Shown here: in pieces, positions 1-5,867 of the stretch
Layout of the letters: every line of letters starts with the position of its first letter
How positions within the stretch are numbered: the stretch's first letter is position 1
From: Acidimicrobiaceae bacterium
Lineage (GTDB): Bacteria > Actinomycetota > Acidimicrobiia > Acidimicrobiales > RAAP-2
DNA: 5,963 nucleotides
Direction: 5' to 3'
Assembly (NCBI GenBank): GCA_003164275.1
Contig: PLSY01000020.1
Span: 1 to 5,963, forward strand
Notes under the pieces: generated by a model
Told to the model about the DNA's origin: nothing
Database searches by the model: none
Seen by the model: the letters and a program-made list of their open reading frames with translations, nothing else
Position numbers and translations under genes: made by a program

Positions 1-27
1 AGAGGGAGAAAATCGTGAGTGATTTTC
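1..27 (+). promoter_or_regulatory. Ribosome binding site and start-codon hairpin of the first gene
   Basis: A purine-rich AGGGAG at 3-8 is a good Shine-Dalgarno match, 6 nt before the GTG at 15, and it decides that start. The bases GAAAATC (8-14) and GATTTTC (21-27) are perfect reverse complements, so the mRNA can form a 7-bp A/U-rich stem whose 6-nt loop (GTGAGT) holds the start codon. The ribosome site and the hairpin touch at base 8. Whether the stem affects initiation is inference. The promoter must lie upstream of the window. Confidence 0.6.
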
Positions 28-707
28 GCAGAGTCGGGCGGTTCGTCGGTGTCGGAGCGGGGCTCGGGCTCGCGGCCGCTCTCGCCATCGCGATCCCTGC
101 ATTCGGTGCCGGCACCGGCTACGCACCCGGGACCGGACCGACGCAAGGTGGGACGGCAACGGGTCTCCCGGGAACGGTGGTGACGAGCACCGTCATCCAA
201 CCAAGCGGTGGCAGCGGGAGCGGGGCCATTGGAACCACCGACGTCGCCGTGACCATCCCCGCCGGGGCCTTCACGGGCCCCACGCAGCTCGTCATCACCG
301 ACGCAACCTCCTCAGCCGTGACGCCGCCGGCAAACGGGAAGGTCGTGGCCACGTTCGGCGTCGGGTTTTACGTCGACGGAACCAAGGTGACGGGGTCCTT
401 CCCTGCGGTCACCATCACGGTGACGAGCCCGAGCATCACCGCCGGCACGACTGTCTATTTCGTAACCGGGTCCGGATTGCAGGCGGTATCAGGGGCCCAG
501 GTCTCGAATGGCTCGGCCACCATCACCATCACCAGCGACCCCACGATCGAGGTGGTTTCGAGCACCACGTCCACCTCGGTCATCGCAGGGGCCACGACGG
601 CGCAGACGGGGAAGCCAGTCGATCTCGAATTGGGAGTGGCCGGAGTGCTCATCATCGGTGGTGGGCTTTTGCTGATTGGCCGCCGCCTTCGCCGCCGCTC
701 GGCTTGA
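15..707 (+). CDS. Secreted surface protein with ZU5-like beta domain and wall-sorting-like C-terminal anchor
   Basis: This 230-residue protein is predicted to be exported and held at the cell surface. Residues 1-32 form a signal peptide: a basic start (RR at 5-6), a hydrophobic core at about 11-28 and a likely cleavage after G31 or A32. A Gly/Thr-rich linker (33-72) follows. Residues 74-180 are beta-rich and include VTIPAGAF (79-86), which resembles the IPxGA core of ZU5-type domains; this match is by eye and only moderate. A Ser/Thr-rich stretch (182-198) leads to TAQTG (195-199), a hydrophobic helix (206-222) and the tail RRLRRR (223-228). That order is the architecture of a sortase sorting signal, but the pentapeptide is not LPxTG; it is closest to the LAxTG type with Thr in place of Leu. 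It could instead be a plain C-terminal membrane anchor. The GTG start is supported by the Shine-Dalgarno site at 3-8. The gene lies 4 nt before the preferred lipoprotein start and is probably co-transcribed with it. Its exact function is unknown. Confidence 0.9.
   Translation: MSDFRRVGRFVGVGAGLGLAAALAIAIPAFGAGTGYAPGTGPTQGGTATGLPGTVVTSTVIQPSGGSGSGAIGTTDVAVTIPAGAFTGPTQLVITDATSSAVTPPANGKVVATFGVGFYVDGTKVTGSFPAVTITVTSPSITAGTTVYFVTGSGLQAVSGAQVSNGSATITITSDPTIEVVSSTTSTSVIAGATTAQTGKPVDLELGVAGVLIIGGGLLLIGRRLRRRSA
545..581 (+). repeat. Inverted repeat inside the surface protein gene
   Basis: Bases 548-555 (CGAGGTGG) and 571-578 (CCACCTCG) are perfect reverse complements. With one G-U wobble the RNA stem extends to 545-555 paired with 571-581, around a 15-nt loop. 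A shorter competing stem (GTGGT 552-556 with ACCAC 564-568) uses some of the same bases. It lies in the codons of the Ser/Thr-rich linker. No T-tract follows, so a classical terminator is unlikely, and it may be a by-product of repetitive Thr/Ser/Val codons. Confidence 0.35.
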
Positions 708-711
708 TCCT

Positions 712-1611
712 TTGCGGATTGACCGACGCAGCGTTCGGGTCGTGGTGGGGGCTGCCCTAGCAGGAGCGGTCCTCGCTGCCTGCAGTTCGAGCAGCCCGCC
801 GGCTGCAAGCCCTTCAACAACGTCACCCGCCAAGCCCACTACCACCATCGCCGGGCCCGCCGGCCTGCTAGCCGGGACCCAGCCACAGCCCAACGGCTAC
901 ATGTGGCTTCTCGCACGATCGCACGGCGTGGCGAACCTCCAACAATTGAACCTCACGACCAATAAGGTCAGCCAGGTCATTCCGGAGTCGGTCAATGCCG
1001 AGTCCATCTCGCAATCCCCATCGGGCGTCATCGGCGTCGGGATCGCTACTGCGGCAACCGGTTCCCTCGAGCTGCGAAACGGCTCGTCGGGAGCGTTGCT
1101 CGCGACCGTGGCAATTGGGGCGCCGGTGAAGGGAGTCTTCGCTGGGTCCGATGGCTCCACCTTTTATGTCCTGAATGGGAACGCGACGTCAGCCAGTGTC
1201 ACACTGGTGAGCTCGCAGACTGCCAAGTCATCGATATCGGTTCCGGTTCCTCTCGACACCATTGCAATTGCCGTTGACCCCACGGGCCAGAATCTCTTCG
1301 CGGTGAGGTCGGGGGGAAAGTTGGACGAAATCACCATCGGGAATGGCTCCGTCGCATCCAGCTTCTCCGTCGGGAGCAATCCGATCCAGCTCGCCGTCTC
1401 GCCCAGCGGCTCGACGCTCTATGTCCTCAAGGGAACAGCCTCTGCGGCCAACGTGGGCGTCATCAACGTGGCGACCGGGGCGCAGACTCGAGCGCTTCCT
1501 GCCCCCGCCGACAGTGTGGCCATCCAGGCCTCCCTGGATGGCCAGAGCCTGTACCTCATCGTCGGTACGCCCACCATCGGGAACGTCCAGGTCTTCCCGG
1601 TCGCCCCCTGA
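712..1611 (+). CDS. Lipoprotein with YVTN-type beta-propeller
   Basis: With the TTG at 712 this is a 299-residue lipoprotein. Its signal peptide is textbook: n-region RIDRRSVR (2-9), a hydrophobic core and lipobox LAAC with the lipidated cysteine at residue 24. A Ser/Thr/Pro-rich tether (25-48) follows, as is common in actinobacterial lipoproteins. From about residue 60 to the end the chain has propeller-like repeats: turn motifs SPSG (102), SDG (146), DPTG (189), SPSG (230) and SLDG (274) recur every 41-44 residues, four of the five followed by a strand such as TLYVL or NLFAV. This is the pattern of YVTN/NHL-like propellers, probably about six blades. An upstream TTG at 676 would add 12 residues and overlap the previous gene by 32 nt; it has only a weak GGTGG upstream and gives an over-long n-region, so 712 is preferred, though neither start has a strong ribosome site. 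The protein should sit on the outer face of the membrane as a binding or scaffold protein. No catalytic motif is evident and the ligand is unknown. Confidence 0.88.
   Translation: MRIDRRSVRVVVGAALAGAVLAACSSSSPPAASPSTTSPAKPTTTIAGPAGLLAGTQPQPNGYMWLLARSHGVANLQQLNLTTNKVSQVIPESVNAESISQSPSGVIGVGIATAATGSLELRNGSSGALLATVAIGAPVKGVFAGSDGSTFYVLNGNATSASVTLVSSQTAKSSISVPVPLDTIAIAVDPTGQNLFAVRSGGKLDEITIGNGSVASSFSVGSNPIQLAVSPSGSTLYVLKGTASAANVGVINVATGAQTRALPAPADSVAIQASLDGQSLYLIVGTPTIGNVQVFPVAP
1517..1544 (+). repeat. Strong 12-bp hairpin in the 3' end of the lipoprotein gene
   Basis: TGGCCATCCAGG (1517-1528) and CCTGGATGGCCA (1533-1544) are perfect reverse complements separated by the 4-nt loop CCTC. The mRNA should form a very stable GC-rich hairpin 65 nt before the lipoprotein stop codon. 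No T-run follows, so it is not a classical intrinsic terminator. It could pause transcription, block 3' exonuclease decay to set the ratio of upstream to downstream transcripts, or bind a protein as DNA. The structure is seen directly; its role is inference. Confidence 0.7.
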
Positions 1612-1633
1612 CGGCTGGCCCTGGTCGCGGTTG

Positions 1634-1702
1634 ATGACCCAGAGTGAACAGGCTGTGGTTCCTTCGAGAAGGAACGTCGCGGTCGGGCTGGGTGCCGCAT
1701 GA
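1634..1702 (+). CDS. Possible 22-residue leader peptide ORF (uncertain)
   Basis: An ATG at 1634 opens a 22-codon frame, starting MTQSEQAVVPSRR, that ends in a TGA at 1700-1702. This TGA overlaps the ATG of the glycosyltransferase gene as ATGA. The upstream gap is otherwise unexplained, and the glycosyltransferase has only a weak ribosome site (GGGCTGGG, 1686-1693), so translational coupling from a short ORF would make sense. Against it, the ORF has no convincing ribosome site, a mixed third-position G/C preference (14 of 22) and a sequence unlike any family I recognise. It may be a chance frame. Confidence 0.2.
   Translation: MTQSEQAVVPSRRNVAVGLGAA
1658..1675 (+). promoter_or_regulatory. Intergenic hairpin before the first glycosyltransferase gene
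   Basis: GTTCCTT (1658-1664) and AAGGAAC (1669-1675) pair perfectly around the loop CGAG. The hairpin sits in the 87-nt gap after the lipoprotein stop, 23 nt before the ATG at 1699. There is no following T-tract, so a complete terminator is not supported. A weak attenuator, an RNA-processing site or a protein-binding dyad are all possible. I see no convincing -35/-10 promoter pair in this gap. Confidence 0.45.
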
Positions 1703-3825
1703 CGTCCGGTATCGTCATCCAGGCCCTCGGGGTAGAGGATTCTCTGGCTGAACAAGTTGCACCCGATGCGACGACCGACGCACCTACGCCGGCAAAGGAA
1801 CTGACGGCAACGGGTCGGGCCTGGTGGACCGTCGCCGGCTTGACGGTGCTGCTCTGGGGCTTCCAGCTCTTCGGCTACGTCGACATCTATCCCGTCATCA
1901 GCCTCGCGGTCGTCATCCTTGGCGTGTGGGGGCTCGGGACGATCGTGGCGGTATGGCAGCCGCACAGGGTCCAACCATGGGTGGCGCGGGCGCTCTCGTT
2001 CACCACCCTCGGCCTTGCCGTGGGCGCATTCCTCTTGTGGAGCTTCCTGCAGGTGCTCTCGATCCCCGCCTACGGTACCGACGAGATCGCTTTCGACCAG
2101 TACGCCGCGCAGCTGCTGCGGCACGGCGACAACCCGTACACACACTCGATGGCGCATGCCTTCTCGCTCTTTCACGTGTCACCCGACGGCTACACCTTCT
2201 TGCTCAATGGCCACACGGTCACGTCGCTGTCGTACCCGGCACTGTCCTTCCTGCTGTACGTGCCGTTCCTCCTCGTCGGGTGGTCGACGCAGCTGGCGGT
2301 GGCCGTCAATGTGCTCGCGTGGGCTCTCGGGATCGCGCTCACCTTTGTGCTCCTGCCCCGCCCGCTCCGACCGCTGGCGATCGTCATCGGCAGCTTCGCC
2401 GTCTACATCAGCTACTCAGTCGGCGGCGTCACCGACGCCCTCTTCGTCCCACTGCTGATCGGTGCGGTCTACAAGTGGGACAGGTTTACCTCGACGAGAG
2501 GGCCAGTGGCATGGCGCGGCCCGGTGCTGCTCGGACTGGCCATGGCGGTCAAGCAGACGCCGTGGCTGGTCCTTCCGTTCCTGGTGGCCGGTATCGCCAT
2601 TGAGGCCAACCGCCTGGCGGGGCGTTCGGAGGCCGTGCGCACCGCCGGGCGGTATCTCGCCATCGCGCTGGCCGCCTTCCTCGTCCCCAACCTGCCCTTC
2701 ATTCTCCTGGCGCCCAACGCGTGGTTCTCCGGCGTGCTCACCCCCATCGCCAGCCACACCGTCCCGGCCGGACAGGGTCTCGTTGGCCTCACCCTCTTCA
2801 TGGGCTTGGGCGGGGGCTCGCTGGAGGCCTACACGATCGCTCTCGTCGTGGTGTTTGTCGGCTTATTGCTTGCCTTCGCGGCAACGTACCCGTGGCTCAA
2901 AGCGTGGGCGGTGGTCTGCCCTTCGTTGGTGCTCTTCTTCTCCGCCCGGTCGTTCGGCAGCTATCTCGTCACGCTGCTCCCGGCTGCGCTCATCGCCGCG
3001 ACGTCGGTCGATCTCTCGCGAGTGCCCATTCCACGATCCGACAGGGCGTTTCGGCCATGGCGCCATTGGCGGTGGGTCGTAGGCGGAGGTGTTGTGGCCT
3101 CGCTCTTCGCTGTCGTCGGCATCTTTACGTCGACTGCTCCCTTGTCGGTTCGGATCACGTCGGTTCGCACGACCGGACAGTTGGCGACCGTGGTCCAACT
3201 CGGGGTCAACGTCGCCAACAACTCCGACAGAACGGAGACGCCGTCGTTCACGGTGGAGAGCGGAGGGCAGCTGACCGCCTTTTGGCTTGCACGCGGCGGC
3301 CCGGCGAGCTTGCCCCCTGGGGGCCATGCCCATTACACGCTCCTCGCGCCCAACTTCTTCGCCCAACCGCCGATCACCGGTGGCTTCCAGGTCGTGGCCT
3401 TCAGCTCATCACCGGCAACGGTCAGCCGGAGCACTTCGTATCTTCCGACGACCTTGCACCTGAGCATCGATCCGAGTGCGGTGAACCACGTGGTGCCGAT
3501 CGGCCAACCGGTCGTCCTGCAGGCCGCCATCCTCGACCACCTCAACCGACCGGTGAACTTGTCGGGGGTGCCCGTCTACCTCGGCCAGGTGATCTACGGC
3601 CAGCAGGGCCTCATCTACGGCCAGGCCATCATCAACGAGGGGCAAGTGGGGCAGACACCGGTTGTGGCCTACACGAATGATCAGGGCGTCGCGACCTTCG
3701 ATGTTCGGGGGACCAGAGTCACCGCTGACCCGGTGTATTTCGAGGCCAACCTGGTGAACTCGAGCCAGTTCTACCCCTACGGCTACTCAGAGATCGTCCC
3801 CATCCGCTTCGGTTCCGCGCCATGA
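1699..3825 (+). CDS. GT-C membrane glycosyltransferase (GT87/DUF2029-like) with extracytoplasmic Ig-like C-terminal extension
   Basis: This 708-residue polytopic protein probably transfers a sugar from a polyprenyl-phosphate donor on the outer face of the membrane. A 42-residue cytoplasmic tail precedes hydrophobic segments at about 44-62, 64-86 and 98-120. The outer loop that follows holds GTDEIAFDQYA (126-136), with acidic D128/E129 and D133 placed as in GT-C first-loop active sites, then HGDNPY (142-147), a motif typical of GT87/DUF2029 enzymes. Further family-like features are SYPALSFLLYVP (178-189) and KQTPWLVLPFLVAG (285-298), with more helices to about 435. A basic cytoplasmic stretch (441-458, including FRPWRHWR) precedes the last helix (459-478). 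Residues 480-708 then lie outside: a beta-rich segment (482-585) and a second one (586-705) with the Ig-like pattern GQPVVLQA, GVPVYLGQ and TNDQGVATFDV. This roughly 230-residue extension is unusual for the family. The ATG start is the only reasonable one. The stop overlaps the next start as ATGA, so the two GT-C proteins are translationally coupled. Acceptor and sugar are unknown. Confidence 0.93.
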   Translation: MTSGIVIQALGVEDSLAEQVAPDATTDAPTPAKELTATGRAWWTVAGLTVLLWGFQLFGYVDIYPVISLAVVILGVWGLGTIVAVWQPHRVQPWVARALSFTTLGLAVGAFLLWSFLQVLSIPAYGTDEIAFDQYAAQLLRHGDNPYTHSMAHAFSLFHVSPDGYTFLLNGHTVTSLSYPALSFLLYVPFLLVGWSTQLAVAVNVLAWALGIALTFVLLPRPLRPLAIVIGSFAVYISYSVGGVTDALFVPLLIGAVYKWDRFTSTRGPVAWRGPVLLGLAMAVKQTPWLVLPFLVAGIAIEANRLAGRSEAVRTAGRYLAIALAAFLVPNLPFILLAPNAWFSGVLTPIASHTVPAGQGLVGLTLFMGLGGGSLEAYTIALVVVFVGLLLAFAATYPWLKAWAVVCPSLVLFFSARSFGSYLVTLLPAALIAATSVDLSRVPIPRSDRAFRPWRHWRWVVGGGVVASLFAVVGIFTSTAPLSVRITSVRTTGQLATVVQLGVNVANNSDRTETPSFTVESGGQLTAFWLARGGPASLPPGGHAHYTLLAPNFFAQPPITGGFQVVAFSSSPATVSRSTSYLPTTLHLSIDPSAVNHVVPIGQPVVLQAAILDHLNRPVNLSGVPVYLGQVIYGQQGLIYGQAIINEGQVGQTPVVAYTNDQGVATFDVRGTRVTADPVYFEANLVNSSQFYPYGYSEIVPIRFGSAP

Positions 3826-5867
3826 CCGTCGACGCCGTCCTGGAGCGGCCGCTCGTCGATGACGTCCGAGAGGATGCGTCCGTCGAGGACGGGCGGCTCC
3901 GTCTGGCGCTGCGGATCGCCTGGATCTCGCTGGGCGTGCAATTGCTGGCCATGATGCTCTGGAGCTCGCTGCTCTACACCCGGTGGGGCAACACGTGGGA
4001 CTTCGCCATTCGCTACCAGGCGTGGTGGGGTATCGCCCACGGCAACCTCGACCCCTACGTCTCAGTGGCCCACCGCTACTTCTGGCAGGACCATTTCGAG
4101 CTGATCAACTGGCCACTGGCTCCCATCTCGCGACTGTGGCCGGGAAGCCTCTGGACGCTCTGGATCCAGGACCTCATGGTCGTCGGCGGCGAGTTTGGCG
4201 CCCTGTATCTGGTGGTCGACGCCGTGCGACGGCCGCGCTGGCCGGTTCGTTTTCCGGGCTGGATGGCGGTGGGGCTGGTTGCCGTGCTGCTGGTTGCCAA
4301 CCCCTGGATCTACGACAGCATCTCGTTCGACTTCCACTACCAGTCAGTCGGCGCTGCCTGTTTCGCCATGCTCGCCTGCCGAGAGATGATCAGGGGCCGA
4401 CTCAAGCTCCTTGTCCTATGGGTCGTGCTGTGTCTCGCCTGCGGGGACATCGCGGGCACGTACCTCGCAGCGGTTGGAGTCGGTGGCATCGTGGTTGGTC
4501 GCCAATCCCGTCAACGGGGTGCCGTCCTCCTTGCACTCGGATTGGGCTGGTTTCTGTTTGCGACCGTGCTCGGCGGAGGCCAGGGGTCCGGTCTCGCAGG
4601 TCACTACGGTTACCTCAGTTCGGGGCCGACGACGGCCAGCGCGCCGCTCGGTGTCTCGGGGTTGGCGAAAGGGTTACTCGTACACCCTTGGGCGGTTGTG
4701 CAGCATATGTGGGTGGCGCGAAGCGACCTTTGGGCGTATTCGGCCAGCTCCGGTGTCCTAGGTCTGTTCACCGGCCTCTCGGCCTTGCCCCTTCTCGTAC
4801 TCGTCGAGGGAGGAGCGGGGCAAGGGCCGTCCCTCCGAACGATTGCCTACGAAAACTTCGGGGCCGTGCTCTTCATCGCCCCCCTGAGCGTTCTGGCGCT
4901 GGCCTGGCTCTCGCGGCAGCTGACAACGGGCTGGTTGGCAACTCATTTGGCGAAGATCGGGTTCGGAGCGGTCCGATGGACGCGGGTTCCGATCGTCATC
5001 GGCGCCCTCATGGCAGCCAACGCCGTCATCTGGGGTGTCGTCTGGATCCCCCAGGTCCGAGCGCAGTGGCTGCAAACCACGCCAGCCGCCGCATCCGCTC
5101 TCAACCAAGCAGAGAGCATGATCCCGCCGACTGCAGAGGTCGTTGCGTCGCAGGGCGTGATGGGGAGGCTCTGTGGACGGCAATGGTGCTATGAGATCGC
5201 AGGGAACGGGACCCAGCACTTTCCCCTCAAGACCGGTGACACGTATTTCGTTGTAGTGCCGTACCAGGGGGTCGAGACCTCGAGCGTGCAGACACAGCTC
5301 GGCATGATCCAAGATCTCGCCGGACCGCTTCACGCCGAATTGCTCCTCGCTCGCAAGGGGGTCTGGCTCTTCAAGGTCGCGCGACCTCTAGACCGAGACA
5401 CCGTTGTCTTCGACCGCTCTCCCACCGAGCCAGCTTGGGCTGCGCAGACCGCGACCGGGAGGCCAGTCTTACAGGGACCGGCGTCCGACTGGGCCATGAC
5501 ACTTGGCAATTCCAAGCCTGGTTATGTGTTGTATGGCGCGGACTGGAACCTATTGCCAGGCGACTACCAGGCGACGGTGACCATGGCCAGTACGGTGCCA
5601 ACCGAAGTGGAGACGTGGGACTCGACGGCAGGGGTACTTCTGGGCCGCCGTACTGTGACTCCCACGAACGGCCACGCCACAATCCAGACCACATTTGACG
5701 TCTCCGTCGCCGGCATCCAGAAGCTCTATTCAGGTTGGGGGCCGTTCAGCTATTCGCCGGCCCCACCACAGACCCCTGCCGACCGCATCGAGATCAGGAT
5801 CTGGAGCGGGGGCGGTGCAGGTGAGGTCAGCGTCTACAGCACGGAGATCGAGCCATATCGACCGTGA
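3822..5867 (+). CDS. DUF2079-family membrane protein (GT-C-like) with extracytoplasmic beta-sandwich C-terminus
   Basis: This 681-residue membrane protein carries the hallmarks of DUF2079, a family related to GT-C glycosyltransferases. After a cytoplasmic tail and first helix (30-50), the outer loop contains NTWDFAIRYQAWWGIAHG (57-74, acidic D60) and FWQDHFELINWPLAPI (87-102). Further on come SISFDFHYQS (166-175) and ACGDIAGTYLA (206-216), matching the family's conserved FDFH and acidic KED-like sites; here the second reads CGD. About eight to ten helices extend to 388-409, the last preceded by a basic stretch (365-388), so residues 410-681 are predicted outside. This part has a mixed domain (about 413-520) with a possible disulfide pair C451/C456. 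A beta-rich module (about 565-679) follows, with YGADWNLLPGDYQATVTMAS (571-590) and a final EIRIWSGGG strand, resembling carbohydrate-binding jelly rolls. Its ATG lies in the ATGA overlap with the upstream GT-C gene. The likely role is sugar transfer to a surface glycan or protein; a substrate cannot be named. Family assignment is firm, activity is inferred. Confidence 0.93.
   Translation: MTVDAVLERPLVDDVREDASVEDGRLRLALRIAWISLGVQLLAMMLWSSLLYTRWGNTWDFAIRYQAWWGIAHGNLDPYVSVAHRYFWQDHFELINWPLAPISRLWPGSLWTLWIQDLMVVGGEFGALYLVVDAVRRPRWPVRFPGWMAVGLVAVLLVANPWIYDSISFDFHYQSVGAACFAMLACREMIRGRLKLLVLWVVLCLACGDIAGTYLAAVGVGGIVVGRQSRQRGAVLLALGLGWFLFATVLGGGQGSGLAGHYGYLSSGPTTASAPLGVSGLAKGLLVHPWAVVQHMWVARSDLWAYSASSGVLGLFTGLSALPLLVLVEGGAGQGPSLRTIAYENFGAVLFIAPLSVLALAWLSRQLTTGWLATHLAKIGFGAVRWTRVPIVIGALMAANAVIWGVVWIPQVRAQWLQTTPAAASALNQAESMIPPTAEVVASQGVMGRLCGRQWCYEIAGNGTQHFPLKTGDTYFVVVPYQGVETSSVQTQLGMIQDLAGPLHAELLLARKGVWLFKVARPLDRDTVVFDRSPTEPAWAAQTATGRPVLQGPASDWAMTLGNSKPGYVLYGADWNLLPGDYQATVTMASTVPTEVETWDSTAGVLLGRRTVTPTNGHATIQTTFDVSVAGIQKLYSGWGPFSYSPAPPQTPADRIEIRIWSGGGAGEVSVYSTEIEPYRP

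Noticed and set aside
104..117. 14-bp perfect palindrome CGGTGCCGGCACCG
   Set aside because: It lies over the signal-peptide cleavage codons in very GC-rich sequence, where such palindromes arise easily; no regulatory context.
1193..1207. 15-bp palindrome CCAGTGT-C-ACACTGG in the lipoprotein gene
   Set aside because: Seven-bp arms with a 1-nt centre are expected about once by chance in a window of this size when all small spacers are allowed; it is deep in coding sequence with no promoter nearby.
1658..1675. Rho-independent terminator between lipoprotein and glycosyltransferase genes
   Set aside because: The hairpin is real but short and is followed by GTCGCGG rather than a T-tract, so a terminator call is not supported.
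1228..2175. Long open frame on the minus strand (315 codons) across the lipoprotein/glycosyltransferase junction
   Set aside because: It lies antisense to two well-supported genes and its translation is an Arg/Gly/Asp/Glu-rich low-complexity chain with no recognisable domain, typical of shadow frames in high-GC DNA.
2721..3680. Open + strand frame of 319 codons inside the first glycosyltransferase gene
   Set aside because: It is out of frame with a clear membrane protein and its translation is Arg/Pro/His-rich without motifs; a GC-driven shadow.
3983..5194. Open + strand frame of 403 codons inside the DUF2079 gene
   Set aside because: The DUF2079 frame carries conserved family motifs through the same bases; the alternative product is Arg/Pro-rich and unlike any family.
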